Source: Coleophoma eucalyptorum
Taxonomy: Eukaryota; Ascomycota; Leotiomycetes; Helotiales; Dermateaceae
Assembly: GCA_026120035.1 (NCBI GenBank)
Contig: JALRME010000023.1
Span: forward strand, 496,001 to 560,000
Length of the DNA: 64,000 nucleotides
Reading direction: 5' to 3'
Under the pieces are notes generated by a model. That model worked only from the letters and a program-made list of their open reading frames with translations. It had not been told where the DNA came from and searched no databases. Below, piece after piece: positions 47,898 to 59,550 of the stretch (positions are counted from its first letter, which is position 1; each line of letters opens with the position of its first letter). The translations under genes and the position numbers were made by a program.

Positions 47898-49506
47898 ATG
47901 AAAGCAACCCTCCTCCTCACAGCCGTGACCGCTTTCTGTCAGGTTGTGATCGCCCATGCCGACCATCATGACCATGAAGTCAAGAAGTTCCCAGGCCATA
48001 TGAAGGCTTTTGAACAGGATTCCGAGGAGGAATTGGAGAGGAAGTGGGGGTTTGAGGTTAGTACGAGACATCTTGTTTGCTTCTCTTCCGGGCATCTTGT
48101 TCTTTTATCTTGGATTTCAGTGGTTGTGGGATTGCATGGGGGGTTTTCGGGGTAAACGGAGATGCTTGGATATCGGTTCTTGTGATAGAGATGCCGGATT
48201 GAAAAAGTATTGCTGGCATGTAGTTTGTGTCTTCAATCTTCCCAGAACGGCATTTCATTGGGATGTATATGCATGTGGTTTGGCAAAGCGTTATGTTAGC
48301 CAAAAACATCGAGAACTGAGAGTCCTTCGAGATGTATTGATTTATACGGGCTGTTATGTGCTGTTTTACGCTTCAATGCTAACATGCACACAGTGGGGAT
48401 TCTCGGGCATCAACACCTTTGCACATCTCAAGCATGCTAAGTGCTTAACAACCACCGAAGTTCCCTTCGATGTTGCAATCCTCGGTGTACCATTTGATAC
48501 AGCTGTATCATACCGACCAGGTAAATAGAATCCCTTTCACAGATGGTTAAATTCCAGCTTACAAGAATCAGGTGCTCGATTCGGCCCTCGAGCAATCCGC
48601 GCCGCATCTGCTCGCCAGACCGGATTCCGTGGCTTTAACCACCGCGCATCCATAAACCCATACACGTCCTGGGCTACCGTGTTGGACTGTGGAGATGTAC
48701 CAGTCACGCCCATGGACAATGCCATGGCTCTCACCCAGATGACAGAGGCCTACCGCGAGCTGGGCCACCGCACACCACTCTCCTCATCAACTAAGCACCC
48801 TAAGATCATTAGTCTTGGAGGCGACCACTCCATCGCCCTTCCAGCCCTGCGAGCACTTAACAAAGTCTACGGCGGACCCATTGCAGTCCTTCACTTCGAT
48901 GCCCATCTTGATACCTGGCACCCATCGAAGTACCCAAGTCCCTGGCCCTCGGAGCAGTCTGAATTCAACCATGGATCCATGTTCTGGAAAGCCTCAAACG
49001 AGGGTTTGATCATGAACGGATCTTCAGTCCATGCTGGTCTACGCACACGTCTTTCTGGTAATGATTTTGGTGATTATGAGGATGATGAGCGCCAGGGATT
49101 CTTGCGTATCTCCGCCGATGACATCGATGATATGGGTGGTCCCAAGGGCGTCGTTGACGCAATCATGAACCGTATCGGTACTGAGATCCCTGTGTACTTG
49201 AGCGTGGATATCGATGTCATCGACCCCGGTTTGGCACCTGGTACTGGCACTCCTGAAGCCGGTGGATGGACCACACGAGAGTTGATTCGAATCCTGAGAG
49301 GTATCGAGGGGTTGAATGTCGTTGGTGCAGATATCGTCGAAGTTTCGCCTGCTTATGATGGAACCGGCGAGCAGACCGCACTGGCTGCTGCACAGGTTGC
49401 TTATGAGATGTTAACAAGCATTGTGAAGAGGGGACTGGTGGATATGGGAAAGGTTGCCGAGGTTCCTGGTAAGGATGGAAAGGGCTGGAAGAAAGATGAG
49501 TTGTGA
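47898..49506 (+). CDS. Secreted agmatinase-like ureohydrolase
   Basis: Three exons, 47898-48056, 48394-48520 and 48572-49506, closing to 406 residues. Ureohydrolases use a binuclear Mn centre to release urea from agmatine, arginine or guanidino acids. All metal ligands are visible: GGDHS (H181), FDAHLDTW (D205, H207, D209) and [10 protein letters not shown] (D308, D310). GTGTPEAGG and [17 protein letters not shown] are typical of the agmatinase branch. The N-terminus [19 protein letters not shown] is a signal peptide followed by an Ala-His-Asp-rich stretch, so the enzyme probably enters the secretory path (cell wall, vacuole or outside). The start is the first ATG; upstream only a TTG is in frame. 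Intron 1 is unusually long (337 nt). Substrate identity is inferred. Confidence 0.9.
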
Positions 49507-51512
49507 ATGAGAGTTGGATTAGAAAGGGTTAAGGAGTGAATCATTCGATATCAAGGAGGGTCGATCCGGACGGAGGATTATGGTGAAGCAGAGGGAACAC
49601 TGGACAGTGAGAAGTCCTCAAATGACTCGAAGCATGACGGGATGAATATCAAAATGGGAACGGGAAGACGAAATGAAGTATGGGGATCCAAAACACAGGA
49701 ATAGATCAATCCCGGCGCCGAATCAGACAGGTAGAAATCTACTATACAAACTCAATTACAATCACGTTTTAGATACTAAATGCCCAATCTTGCTTTTTGC
49801 TTTATTGCGTGTGAGATACGAATCGCTAAATTCGTAGATATTTCGTTTCATTTATGAGTAAAAGCTAACGTACAACTCCAGAAGCAGAGATAGACTAGCA
49901 ATTATGATTAGAACGGCAATAATTCAGATAGAACTAGATGAGGTCAGTTTTGTGGGAAGAGAAGTGCAAATTCTGTGTATTCCATAAATATTCAAGAATC
50001 TGACATCAAGTTCATGACAACCTGCACGTTTTCGAAACATCATGCAATAGCTTACCTAAATAGCAAACCAAAAATAAAATAAAAATCCATCTCAGTCCCT
50101 AACTCTCTTATTACACCTCGGAATATAGAAACTGATAGCATCACAGTTCCTACCCTTTCCTCCATTTGCAAGATCCTCAACCTCCATAAGCGCGTCAAGA
50201 CCCCCCTTCTCCAATGACTCGAATCCTCTCCTCGCCATTTACCAGCATGCCTAAAAGATAGCCTTCTCATCCGTATCCCTCAGCAATACAAATGGTTATT
50301 CGAAGAAAGAAAAAAGAAGAAAAAGAAAAAAAGCTATTCAATGCCTCCTCGATATGAAGAGACAAGGTTCATGACTTCCGGCAGTTTCAGATGCCCTATG
50401 CATGTATTACTGAGAATATTCATCAGGATATGACGAAGAATTGTGTGAGAGGGAAAGGGCAAAAGGAAATTGTGGTAAAAGCAGTCACAATCTTATCTAC
50501 TCAAACTTGAAATGTTCTTCGTTATCCACTGCACGACTGCGGTGCCAATTCTGGGGTGTCTGGATATATTCTGATGGCCTGGAAAGGAGTGTGGGTTTGG
50601 ATACGAGCGGTAGGTATTACCTGTTGTGAGTTGGAATTGGGGCTTGTGCTGTTGTCATTCTATTGGAAGATGTGGTGGTACAGTTTGGATGACTTGTGGA
50701 TGCCGTGAGAAAGCTGCGTGTGATTTTAGAAGTTCTGAGTGTATAGAACGACTGATGCATAGAATTGAGATGAGAACTATAGAAATGAGCTAGACAAGAT
50801 AACTAGGTTACAGGTGTTTCGACTTTCTTTTGTTCGTTGTATCTTTCTAGATATGAAGAATTGATTGCTGCACGTGTCTACTTTTAAATAGTCGGTGTTC
50901 AAACTCACAAATCAGCAGTAGCACTGCCTGATTTCTACAAAATATTTCCTAGAGAGCATCAGGCTCTGTCAAAATACTAATACTCAGCCCCTAGAAAGCT
51001 TTTCATGTATATACTCAGTCCATTCAGCTGCCAAGAACTCTTTACGCCCTTTTCCCATTTCTTCTTCTTGCCTTCCTGGTCTTCCTACCGCTGTCAGACA
51101 CGAAACTTTATCAGGAAATCCTTGCACTCTTAACTTCGTGATCAGATGCCAAGTCTAGAATTATGAAAAGCTTGTTGGGATTGGCAGTCACATTGCCAAG
51201 GACTGATAGTTCAAGGAGTTTGCTCGCTTATGCCGTCTTTTGCTGCTGTGTTGGTTCGGTTGTAAGCAGGGAAATGTAGTAGACATCTCGACATGCACAG
51301 TAGAATATCTATGGCTATTATAGGAAAAAGATAAAAGACACTTGAGAAATCTTTAGGTTGACAGCAAAGTTGGCGATCTCTTGGGTGATGAGAAGATATG
51401 GATATCACGTGCACTAACGAAACGTCGATGAATTCTCAGGCCATGTCAAACTCACGGCACCGAACCAAGCAACCAATCTCAGAAGCACATTCATTTAGAC
51501 AGGCATTCCAAG
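49507..51512. other. 2-kb intergenic region
   Basis: Between the agmatinase-like gene and the hydroxylase gene. No supported gene on either strand; frames are under 75 residues. An A/G-rich tract is at 50302-50333. Confidence 0.45.
50302..50333. repeat. Purine-rich (GAA)-like tract
   Basis: A low-complexity run of A and G (GAAGAAAGAAAAAAGAAG type) on the + strand. Confidence 0.7.
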
Positions 51513-52450
51513 ATGATCGGGTACTTCCTCGCTCTAATACCGCTCTACATCGTACTCTACCAACCTATTAACAACCTCCTCTACGGCACACCCGCCTTAC
51601 AACTTCGAGTCAATCCCGAGCTCCTCCGCAACGAATCCTTCATCGCCGTCGAGGATGCAATATCCCGCGAGCTGGAATGCCCAGCGCCTATCTACCAGAC
51701 ACATATTCTGAAGCTTGAACCACTCATTATCTACATCGAAGACTTCCTTACCGTTTCGGAGCAAGAGCATCTCATGAATATCAGGTACCACCCCCCCGGC
51801 ACGAACACGTGACAAAACTATATATATATATATCTCTCTCTCTCTATTTCTCTCACATTCTAACATACCTATACAGCTCCAACAAATTCGAGCCCTCAAC
51901 CGTCACCACGGGCCAAGAAACCACCATAAATGAACAGATCCGCCGCTCGGAAGTCGCCTTCCTAGACCGCGACAACGTGGTGCGCTGCATTGAGAACCGC
52001 GCGCGCGACTTCCAGGGCTGGCGAGAGGACCTGCATATAGAGCGCCTGCGCACGCAGCGGTATGGCCAGGGAGGGCATTACACGCATCACTTTGACTGGA
52101 GTGGTGGCAGCTGGGCCCAAGACCGGGTTAGTACTTTCATGGTGTATGTGGACGCGAGTGATGATATTCAGGGTGGGGGGACGGAGTTCCCTCGTTTGAG
52201 GATGAAGGTTGGAGACAAGAGGTGGTGTAAGTTTCTTGACTGTGAGAAGATGGCGGAGGGATATGGCGAGGGTGAAGGGGAGGGTGGTGGGTTGGTGTTT
52301 CGACCGGTCAAGCGGAATGCCGTCTTCTGGGTTAATATTCAACCAGATGGCAGAGGATATGAGGAGACATGGCATGCTGGGTTGCCGGTGGAGAAGGGGG
52401 TTAAGGTCGGCCTTAATATCTGGAGCTGGGGCTCTGCACGAGGGGAATGA
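51513..52450 (+). CDS. Prolyl 4-hydroxylase-like 2OG-Fe(II) oxygenase
   Basis: Two exons, 51513-51784 and 51877-52450, closing to 281 residues. Members hydroxylate prolines (or related residues) using iron, 2-oxoglutarate and oxygen. The iron ligands are H162 and D164 in YTHHFDW and H257 in ETWHAGLPV; the 2-oxoglutarate-binding Lys is K267 in VKVGLNIW. The lead-in LEPLIIYIEDFLTVSEQEHL and RRSEVAFLDRDN is typical of the P4H family. A hydrophobic segment at residues 3-18 (GYFLALIPLYIVLYQP) suggests a signal anchor, hence an ER-lumen location. The metazoan collagen substrate is absent in fungi, so the target is unknown. A TA/TC microsatellite lies within the intron. Confidence 0.9.
51819..51845 (+). 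repeat. (TA)n(TC)n microsatellite in the hydroxylase intron
   Basis: Alternating TA then TC dinucleotides between the donor and the branch region of the P4H-like gene's only intron. Confidence 0.8.
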
Positions 52451-52494
52451 GGGACGGCATCTGTGAGAAGTTGATGTGTATATAATATTGTTGT

Positions 52495-52531
<37 letters not shown>

Positions 52532-53362
52532 TGTACATATAGCGAACCTGTACAACGACATGACCGGATTCACACATCAAAAACTGCACGCAAGGCCACC
52601 TTCCTACTCTGTGCTGCTTCCAGTGACAGACGCTCTGTTCAGCAACGGCACTTACAGCAATGCATATAGCAAACAGCTATATTATACAAGTTGTATTAAC
52701 AAGCCCGCATCAAACCCACCCAACCCGACGCCAAGTTCGCACGGCAGCGCGCAGCACCGAATATACCTTGCAGGAGAAAAAACCTTGCACGAGCCAAGCC
52801 GCCGCCATGTTCCCCCAAAGTCAATGCGATAGACAGAGCAAGCTCGCCTTGGCACGTGGGCTCGCATCTTCCGAAACACCAAACCGCGCAACCCCGCCGA
52901 GCCCGCCAAGTTCATAGGGCAGATGTTAAGCCTTGCAATCCGGGGAGGACAAGAAGCCGAGGCTGAGGCTAAGACATGCTGTATGGAGAGCCTGGTTACG
53001 TTCATGAATGTATACGTATAGCTAGAGAAGGGCAGAGGCAGAAGTCAGGGGAGGTCGTGAGAAAGGCTTTCTTTTGTGTTTGTTTGTGTGCCTTTAATGA
53101 CACGCTGAGCTTGTGGCTGCATTCATATTGGTACATTTGGCAGTGGGAATCTTTGGAATTCAGGCATAAAGGTAGACAACGCCGTACTTCCATTACTAAG
53201 CTAAATACCAGTTTGTAAGGTACATTATCCAAAAAGTGATCTGAAACCAAAACCCCCCAAAACCGTCGCGAGGCCCAATATCCAAACGCTTGCCTGTCAA
53301 AACCCAATCTCAAATTATAACCCTCGTGACCTCATTTTTGGTTCCGTTGCAAACGGTTTTCA
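52451..53362. other. Convergent intergenic region
   Basis: About 900 bases between the 3' ends of the P4H-like and secreted-protein genes. It contains an AG microsatellite at 52499-52528 and no supported gene. Confidence 0.45.
52499..52528. repeat. (AG)15 microsatellite
   Basis: About fifteen uninterrupted AG units about 50 bases downstream of the P4H-like stop codon. Confidence 0.85.
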
Positions 53363-54381
53363 TTATGGCTTGATCTCGGTGATGGTCATCTCGTAATCCT
53401 GTCCATCGCCAAGATTTAGATTCACTTGGTCGATAGAATCTGATCCAGCAGCGTCAACGGTAGCTGCAGCTGCGGGGGAAGCATCTACAGAGCGAGCACG
53501 AAGATTTTGTCTCTTTGCTAGGCAGAATCATTAGCAATCGATAATAGAAGAGGTGACGTGATAAGGACGGCGGAGAAAAAGCTTACAGTTTTCCACAGAT
53601 GCACCTAGAGTTCGGATTTTGAGCATGGTGACAGTTGGGAGACTGCTGCCCTCGTCACGCTTTGCTGCAGCAGCAGCAGCTTTACCACTAGAGGCACCAG
53701 CCTTGACCGTGATACCGACACCAGATCCACCCTCGCCAGTACCCAATTGCACTTCAGGGCTCGTTGCCAATGCACCTGCCGCATAGTTCAACGCGGCATT
53801 GAACCCGGCGAGATCTCTCTTCAGCTTTGCGGCGGCAGCTGACTCGTCAACAGCAGCTTCAGGCTCGCGAGGAGAAATTAATTTGCCTTTGGGCGAGTCA
53901 GCTTCTGAGTCCACTCTCATTTGAATTTAAATCACTTACCCATACCCATCTGTAGTGATGGGTCGATAGCAGCAACGGCTGGAGCTGCTGAGGCAGCAGC
54001 TGGTTGCGCGGCGCCGGCATTGGTGGTGCCAGTTGAGGCTGCTGGCGTACCTGATGCTGCAGCAGCTCCAGTTCCAGCAGCAGTTCCTGTACCAGCAGCG
54101 GTTCCTGTACCAGCACCAGCAGCAGTTCCAGTTCCTGTAGTAGTTCCTGCAGCACCCGCAGATGCTCCGCTCAAAGTAGTCATCAAGTTTGATACATCTG
54201 CACCTGCGCCGAATGATATTTCACCATCACCGACTACCAAGCTATTGATTGTAAGCGTTTGTCAGAAGCATGACTACGAAAGAACTTACGCAGGAGAGTA
54301 AGCACCAAGGTTGATGTTGAGAGGAAGAGCAGAGACTGAGGTCGCAGCCAAAAGTGCGGCGAGGGTGTATGAGTAACGCAT
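53363..54381 (-). CDS. Secreted Ala/Gly/Thr-rich protein with dibasic (Kex2-like) sites
   Basis: Four exons on the minus strand, 54381-54290, 54241-53940, 53886-53587 and 53517-53363, closing to 282 residues. I recognise no domain. The N-terminus MRYSYTLAALLAATSVSALP is a clear signal peptide. The second exon encodes a low-complexity stretch with tandem GTGTAA-type units. Three Lys-Arg sites follow: KLKR before DLAGFNAALNY, AAKR before DEGSSLP, and SKR before QNLRARS. These are potential Kex2 cleavage points in the secretory path. The C-terminus is VNLNLGDGQDYEMTITEIKP. The intron before exon 3 uses a CTGAC branch and AAAG acceptor. It could be a cell-wall protein, a processed secreted peptide precursor or an effector; the sequence does not decide. 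Confidence 0.78.
54050..54170 (-). repeat. Coding minisatellite in the secreted-protein gene
   Basis: Repeated units of the type CAGCAGTTCCTGTAC (plus strand) encode Thr-Gly-Thr-Ala-Ala/Ala-Gly repeats on the minus strand. Units are imperfect but in frame. Confidence 0.7.
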
Positions 54382-55969
54382 CTTGATGAATGTTCTGGAG
54401 GACTGTAGATTGTGTTGGGTGGAGAATGAAGTTGGCTGTTGATGGATTACTGATTAACAAAGACTTAGTAGAAGACTTGCTTTCTCTAGTGAATCGAATT
54501 GAATAACTGGTGGCAAAGAATGTGAGCGCAGCTGAAGAAGAAAATCCTAAGAGTCAGGACTCGGGAGATATTATATATGAGCCCCCCCAGCAGTCCTCGG
54601 GGCCATTATAGACCCTTGGAGGCATAGCTGAGGTAAAAATATACTCCTACAGACTTTTACTACTCGTATACACATGCCAAGGGTTTTCAAAAAGCATTAT
54701 GATCCCTTCTGCAAGCAGTAGCTATGTGGCCCTCACCAAAGCTTTCGAAACCACCCCTCACCTGATCGCCGACCATTCAGAAGACATGTGGATAGGCACG
54801 TCAACGCTACTTTGAGCACTCTGAAGCAGATCCTCCAGTTCTGGAGAGCTCAATGGAGGCTTCTTCCAGGCGCAATAGAGCGCCAAGTCTGTGCGCTGAT
54901 GGCTCGAGAGCTAGCCATGTCTGAAGCTGTTTGAAACAACAGAGAATAATACTATGGCTCTACAGTTGTGATACCTGCCAATGCTGGGCACCTCAGTCTG
55001 AAGACTCGAGATGGCGGCCGCATGAAGTCCTAGACGTTTCTATTTGTCGACTCGGCACAAGTTCAGATCAGAAGCCATGTAGGATGCAATCTTTGTCCAC
55101 TGACTTCTGGCTTGTGTTGTTGTCGCCGTGGCAAAGACCGATGTGCCGATCTGTCCTACCCCTTCCTGCTTTGTTACTGCCAAGCCATTCGCCCTGACGT
55201 CTCAAGGACTCTTGAAAGCATGAAGCAATTGCCAACACCAGCCTGGGCATGCCCAGATCCCTTGGACTCTTTCTTCACACCTTTTTTGCGGAGGAGCTCT
55301 TGCTTACTTTTCGAGCCCTGGTAAAAGAGAACGGTGGAGTCGATGTTATGGATGGAGATGGAGAAGAGGGGGTCCATGGGTGTGTGCTGTTGGTTGGGGC
55401 ACCGGAGATTCCCTCGGCTGCTGACTAACCTGGCAATTGTAAACCCACCAGAACCACCTCATCCCTACCATTTTCTAGAGGTTTAAAATAGAATATTAAC
55501 TACACCATATCATGAACTCAAAAACTCTATAACAGGAGACAAGCCGCTTGCTTTATCTTAAGCCCCCTTTTAACTTTTACATGGAGCTTTCAAACGGTCT
55601 GGAGTGGTCCAGCTGGTCTGCTACAGTGCGTATCGGGGAACATGGATAGGATGAAATGCCGGAAGGAGACAAAAATAGTCAATCGGTCTGATAGCTGTCG
55701 GTGTTGTTGCCTCGTGCTCTTCTTTAAGGTAAGATGCGTGAGAGTATAAACGGACGAAAGCTAATGGGAATAAAACAAAATTTGACCAACAGCCGCTATG
55801 TATATAGCAATTAAATTTCCAAAAAAGAACCTCTAGATAATCACGCCAACGAAGCGAGCAAACATTGAGACATGGTCTGCAGTTGAGCACCGAAAAATTA
55901 TTGCGAAAATTTCTATTAAATCGCAAATGTAAGTGTCGAGCTGATGTGGACCTCCAGTCGCAGATGTTT
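54382..55969. other. 1.6-kb intergenic region
   Basis: Contains the promoter of the secreted-protein gene and the 3' flank of the Zn2Cys6 gene. Frames here (for example 54931-55197 and the antisense 55621-56169) have no features. A TATA-like ATTATATATGAG lies near 54570-54581, about 190 bases upstream of the secreted-protein start. Confidence 0.45.
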
Positions 55970-58505
55970 TCAATACAATGGATTGCTATTTCCCTCCACA
56001 TTCTGGAATAGAGTTTCCCACTCACTACTATCCAGATTGGCATCGAAGTTGAGATATTCAAGCAGTGAGTTGTCCATGTTACTGAAATCATAACCTGCAA
56101 GAGGATCTTCTGACGGAGCTGTTGAGACCAGATTTTGTTGTGCAGGTTGATACAGAGACGGGTGTTCAACCGAGGGTACTGATTGCGCTATCCTAATATT
56201 CGTGGCCATAGGAGAAGAAGGCTCTGCTGCATGATCCTTCTTCCATTTTCGACTGTTGAGGAATTCTCGTAACTGCTTGAGGCCTTGCCGCGCGATTGTG
56301 CTATCCTCCTGACTTCGCTCTAGCAATCTGAAGCAATCGAGGATTTCTTCGCGTCGCTTTGCTGCTTGCGGATCCGAACGATTGTAACTGAAATCCATAA
56401 CAAGGATAACTGTTGACACAAAGATATGGTGTACGACAGTCCAAACGCTCGACACTCTGAGTGGCTCAGAGTTGTGACCGGCTGCCATCATTTGTGACCC
56501 AAGCTCAATAACTGTTCGAGAAGACCGAAGGCAGACTATTCGGCTATAGGAGTACCGTGGATCATGTGCACCCCGTGCTAAATATGGTCGATGAAGACGA
56601 GAAAGTCGAGTGTGTAGACCAAAATGACCCATGTTACGCTGATATGAGATGAATCGTCGTCGGTCTGCATCTTGACTTTGCATTCGACTTTTCGTGTCAA
56701 ATCTGAAGAATGGAGGGGCATCATGAATAAGGAAATGAAGCCTTTTGTCAAATTCGAGAACTAAGTCGTAGGGAAGATCTTCAAGTTCGCAGCCTGCGTC
56801 TGAGGCGGCGTCTACAATATCGCGAAAAATTTCTGACGTCTTGTTGCGAAAAATAAAGTATGTCATCTCAGTAGCGACATTCATTGGTTTGTTATAGTCG
56901 GGAGTTGAGCCGATGTCCTCATCATCCACGTTTGCAGGATAGTCGACATTCATCTGCTTGGGGTGTATCATGTAACTGCCACACTGTGGGCCACTCATAA
57001 ATGATAACATCCTAAGTACTAATTAGCTAGAGCACTGTTGTATCACCACTAAGTCATGCTCAATATATCGAGTTTGGCCTAGAATGGAGCTGATCATCTA
57101 GCCATGAATAGTCTTACCAATCTGTGCTGGCAATATGCCACCAAAGCCGCCGCTTCAATTCAATCTCAACCCAATCAACGTTCGGATTGTTCTGTCGACG
57201 TCGTTTATTCGTTGGCGAATCAAGCTGATGGATCATTAGTGAACGCGCAGAGTGCATTGCCGTAGCTGCAAATGTCCTAAACGTGGCTATGGCTCCGACA
57301 TTGGGTAATACATGTTGGGCTAGGAGGAGAGCAGCCTGGATGGTCTCTAACGAAGGGATGTTGATAAAGTTAGCAGCCGATAGGGCTGCCTGAGCGAGTG
57401 ACGTCCAGCGATGAGAGTACTCTTTGGCATCTGGGCCTTTGAACAAAAATGATGGAGATGAGTACCCAAAATATGCACTTAGTGCAAACACTCCAGATAC
57501 GAGGGCAAGGTGACGATATTCTGGCAGCTGATTCTGGTCAATAGCGTCGTATAATGTATCATTCATGCGTCGAATAGTGGGCATATGCAAGATATGATAA
57601 ATCCAATTGACATGATCGGCGTAATAATTGACCAAAATGTGGCCTTGAGATCGATTTGGGAGGGCGGAGACAATAAAGGGTAGGTCGAGGCTCATACCAC
57701 TGGACGGACTTATCAAAGCTTGAAATGACGCTCCTAAGGAGTCTGGTGTTTGCGCATTAGGGGTCATATAGTTCTAAGGATCATGTCAATAGCGTAACTC
57801 GAAGGGTTGGAAGGCAACGGACTGGAACCGCTGTCTCAGGAGATGGCTTGTAATCAAAAGCATCAGTTTCCAACCGAAAGACAGCTTTCGAGAGTTCTGC
57901 ATCGTCACGATCTTCCCCATGGCTGGTGTCTAGGACTGTGTAAGTGGTGTGCGCGCTATTGGAGACATCGAGATGAAAACACAAGAATGACTCACCGGAT
58001 GAAGCTGCATTGTCATGCCTCACAAGTGGCTTTGAGCTGCTCTTGCTAGCTAGCATATCCTCTAAACGCTTGACTCTTGTCCTGAGATCCTCAATAGCTT
58101 GACTTCCAGTCAGGTGTCAGCTCTGGTGGGAGGCGTATGCTTGCTTTAAAGAACATACCCCTGGGCCTGAGCAGAACCATAGGCATCCGCCTGGGCTGGC
58201 GGAGTGCTAAAGGAGCCATTGGCAGATTCTACTCAATGCTTAGTGGTCGATAGACTTTAAAGCGGGAGACGGGAAGGGACGAACCACTGGCAGACAAACA
58301 TTCCCTCTTTCGAGCCCGGCAATTACTGCATGGAAATTGCCTATCACACTAAGTTCTGATTAGTATTAATCCCTTGTGGAGGAAAACTTGATTGGAGTAC
58401 CTTCAACTTCTTTTCGCGGCAAAACTTGCAAGATACAGGATCTTGTCGACGGGAGTGCTTGGGCGGCGCATCTCGCTCTTGCGAGTCCAAGGATCGCTTC
58501 AGCAT
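55970..58505 (-). CDS. Zn2Cys6 fungal transcription factor
   Basis: Seven exons on the minus strand: 58505-58401, 58348-58285, 58228-58159, 58102-57996, 57929-57829, 57773-57118 and 57011-55970. The frame closes to 714 residues. The DNA-binding domain is complete with C26, C29, C36, C42, C45 and C52 in the order CX2CX6CX5CX2CX6C, split by intron 1. A linker and short coiled coil follow (IEDLRTRVKRLEDML). The middle homology region (Fungal_trans type) includes HVNWIYHILHMPT and LKRRLWWHIASTDW. An acidic C-terminus (DNSLLEYLNFDANLDSSEWETLF) may be the activation domain. The exon 5 donor is GTTCCA or, six bases on, GTCCGT. It is divergent from an MFS transporter, a common regulator-target arrangement. 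Target genes are unknown. Confidence 0.88.
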
Positions 58506-59550
58506 CTAGTCACAAACAGGGGAGCAATAAGATTGGCTTTAAACCGGCAGTAGTGCGTAATTAGATATGCGGGGGCGAATGTGTCATCCGTGGAGAGTGC
58601 AGCAGTCCGAAGTTGAGATGGAGGAAAGACAGAGGAAATTGTGGTCATGTGACCATAATAAGCGCTAAGCCGTGGAATGTCCGACCAGCCCATCCCACTC
58701 TCTGCAACGCTCTCATGGCAGATTGTTGATATTCTCAAGAAACATAATTTGATTTGGCCGACTACAACAGAGTCAACGATTGTGAGAACGATACTTTTTT
58801 GAATGTCTTCGACTGTAGTGCTAAGCTTCCGCTTGTATGGGTCGTGTAAAGCGTTAGTAATATAATATGTGGGTCATATAGCGCGGCTGTTCGTATTCTG
58901 AGCGTTCGACACATCACTAACTTTAAACGGGCTATCTTCCAGCAACAGAATCACGTAGCAGTTCAATAGGAAGGAAAAACGTATGTATAATGTTGCTCAA
59001 ATAGACATCTATTGTCGCCTCGCATGACTGTTATCATGGCTTACACTAGCTTTTGGCATGTGAAGGCTTTTTTTTCGATTGCTGAATGGTGTGCATCACT
59101 TTCCACTTTTATATCGCGGCGAATCAATAAGGGCTGCTTTTTATCTCTTGTTCATGAAAACTAGATTGAGTGCAATCGAGTGGCTGCAAAATGTAACTAT
59201 TCAGCAATAATGATATTCTATGTTCTGTATCATCTTGTCGCATCCCTATATTGTGTTTTGAATTCGCGTTCCGGACGGTCCATGGACCTTGGGTGACTTA
59301 AGTCGGAGTTCTGCAACAGTAGACGAGGCTAGTGCTTACACTGTTGAAACTCTACTGCCTCTTGTACTCTGTGCCACAAACTCTACGGACGTTCCGTGGA
59401 TTCTGTTCCGTGGAATCTATTCATGAAGTTCATCGCGATATTTCCATATTCACAATTGTGGATGGGAACAAGATATAAGTCAAGTAAACATGATGTTCAA
59501 GTGTGTTATTCAAATCCAATCATCAGAACTCCTTCATTCTGAAAGCTGCA
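58506..59550. promoter_or_regulatory. Shared divergent promoter of the Zn2Cys6 gene and the MFS transporter
   Basis: About 1.05 kb. It contains an everted triplet CCG-GA-CGG at 59271-59278 and a perfect 12-base palindrome GGTCCATGGACC at 59277-59288. A tandem 14-base repeat (GTTCCGTGGATTCT then GTTCCGTGGAATCT) lies at 59391-59418. These are candidate operator sites for a binuclear zinc regulator; binding by the neighbouring factor is inference. Confidence 0.5.
59391..59418 (+). repeat. Tandem 14-bp repeat in the divergent promoter
   Basis: Two adjacent 14-base units beginning GTTCCGTGGA, differing at one position. It lies about 130 bases upstream of the MFS start codon. Confidence 0.8.

Noticed and set aside
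48010..48528. 172-codon open frame covering intron 1 of the agmatinase-like gene
   Set aside because: It reads through the GTTAGT donor and CACAG acceptor whose removal restores the ureohydrolase frame; the intron part has no conserved features.
53898..54301. Leu/Gln-rich and Ala/Val/Pro-rich open frames overlapping the secreted-protein gene
   Set aside because: They arise from the coding minisatellite read in other frames or on the opposite strand.
55621..56169. 182-codon minus-strand frame at the 3' end of the Zn2Cys6 gene
   Set aside because: It overlaps the C-terminal coding exon in another frame and extends into the 3' flank; no features of its own.
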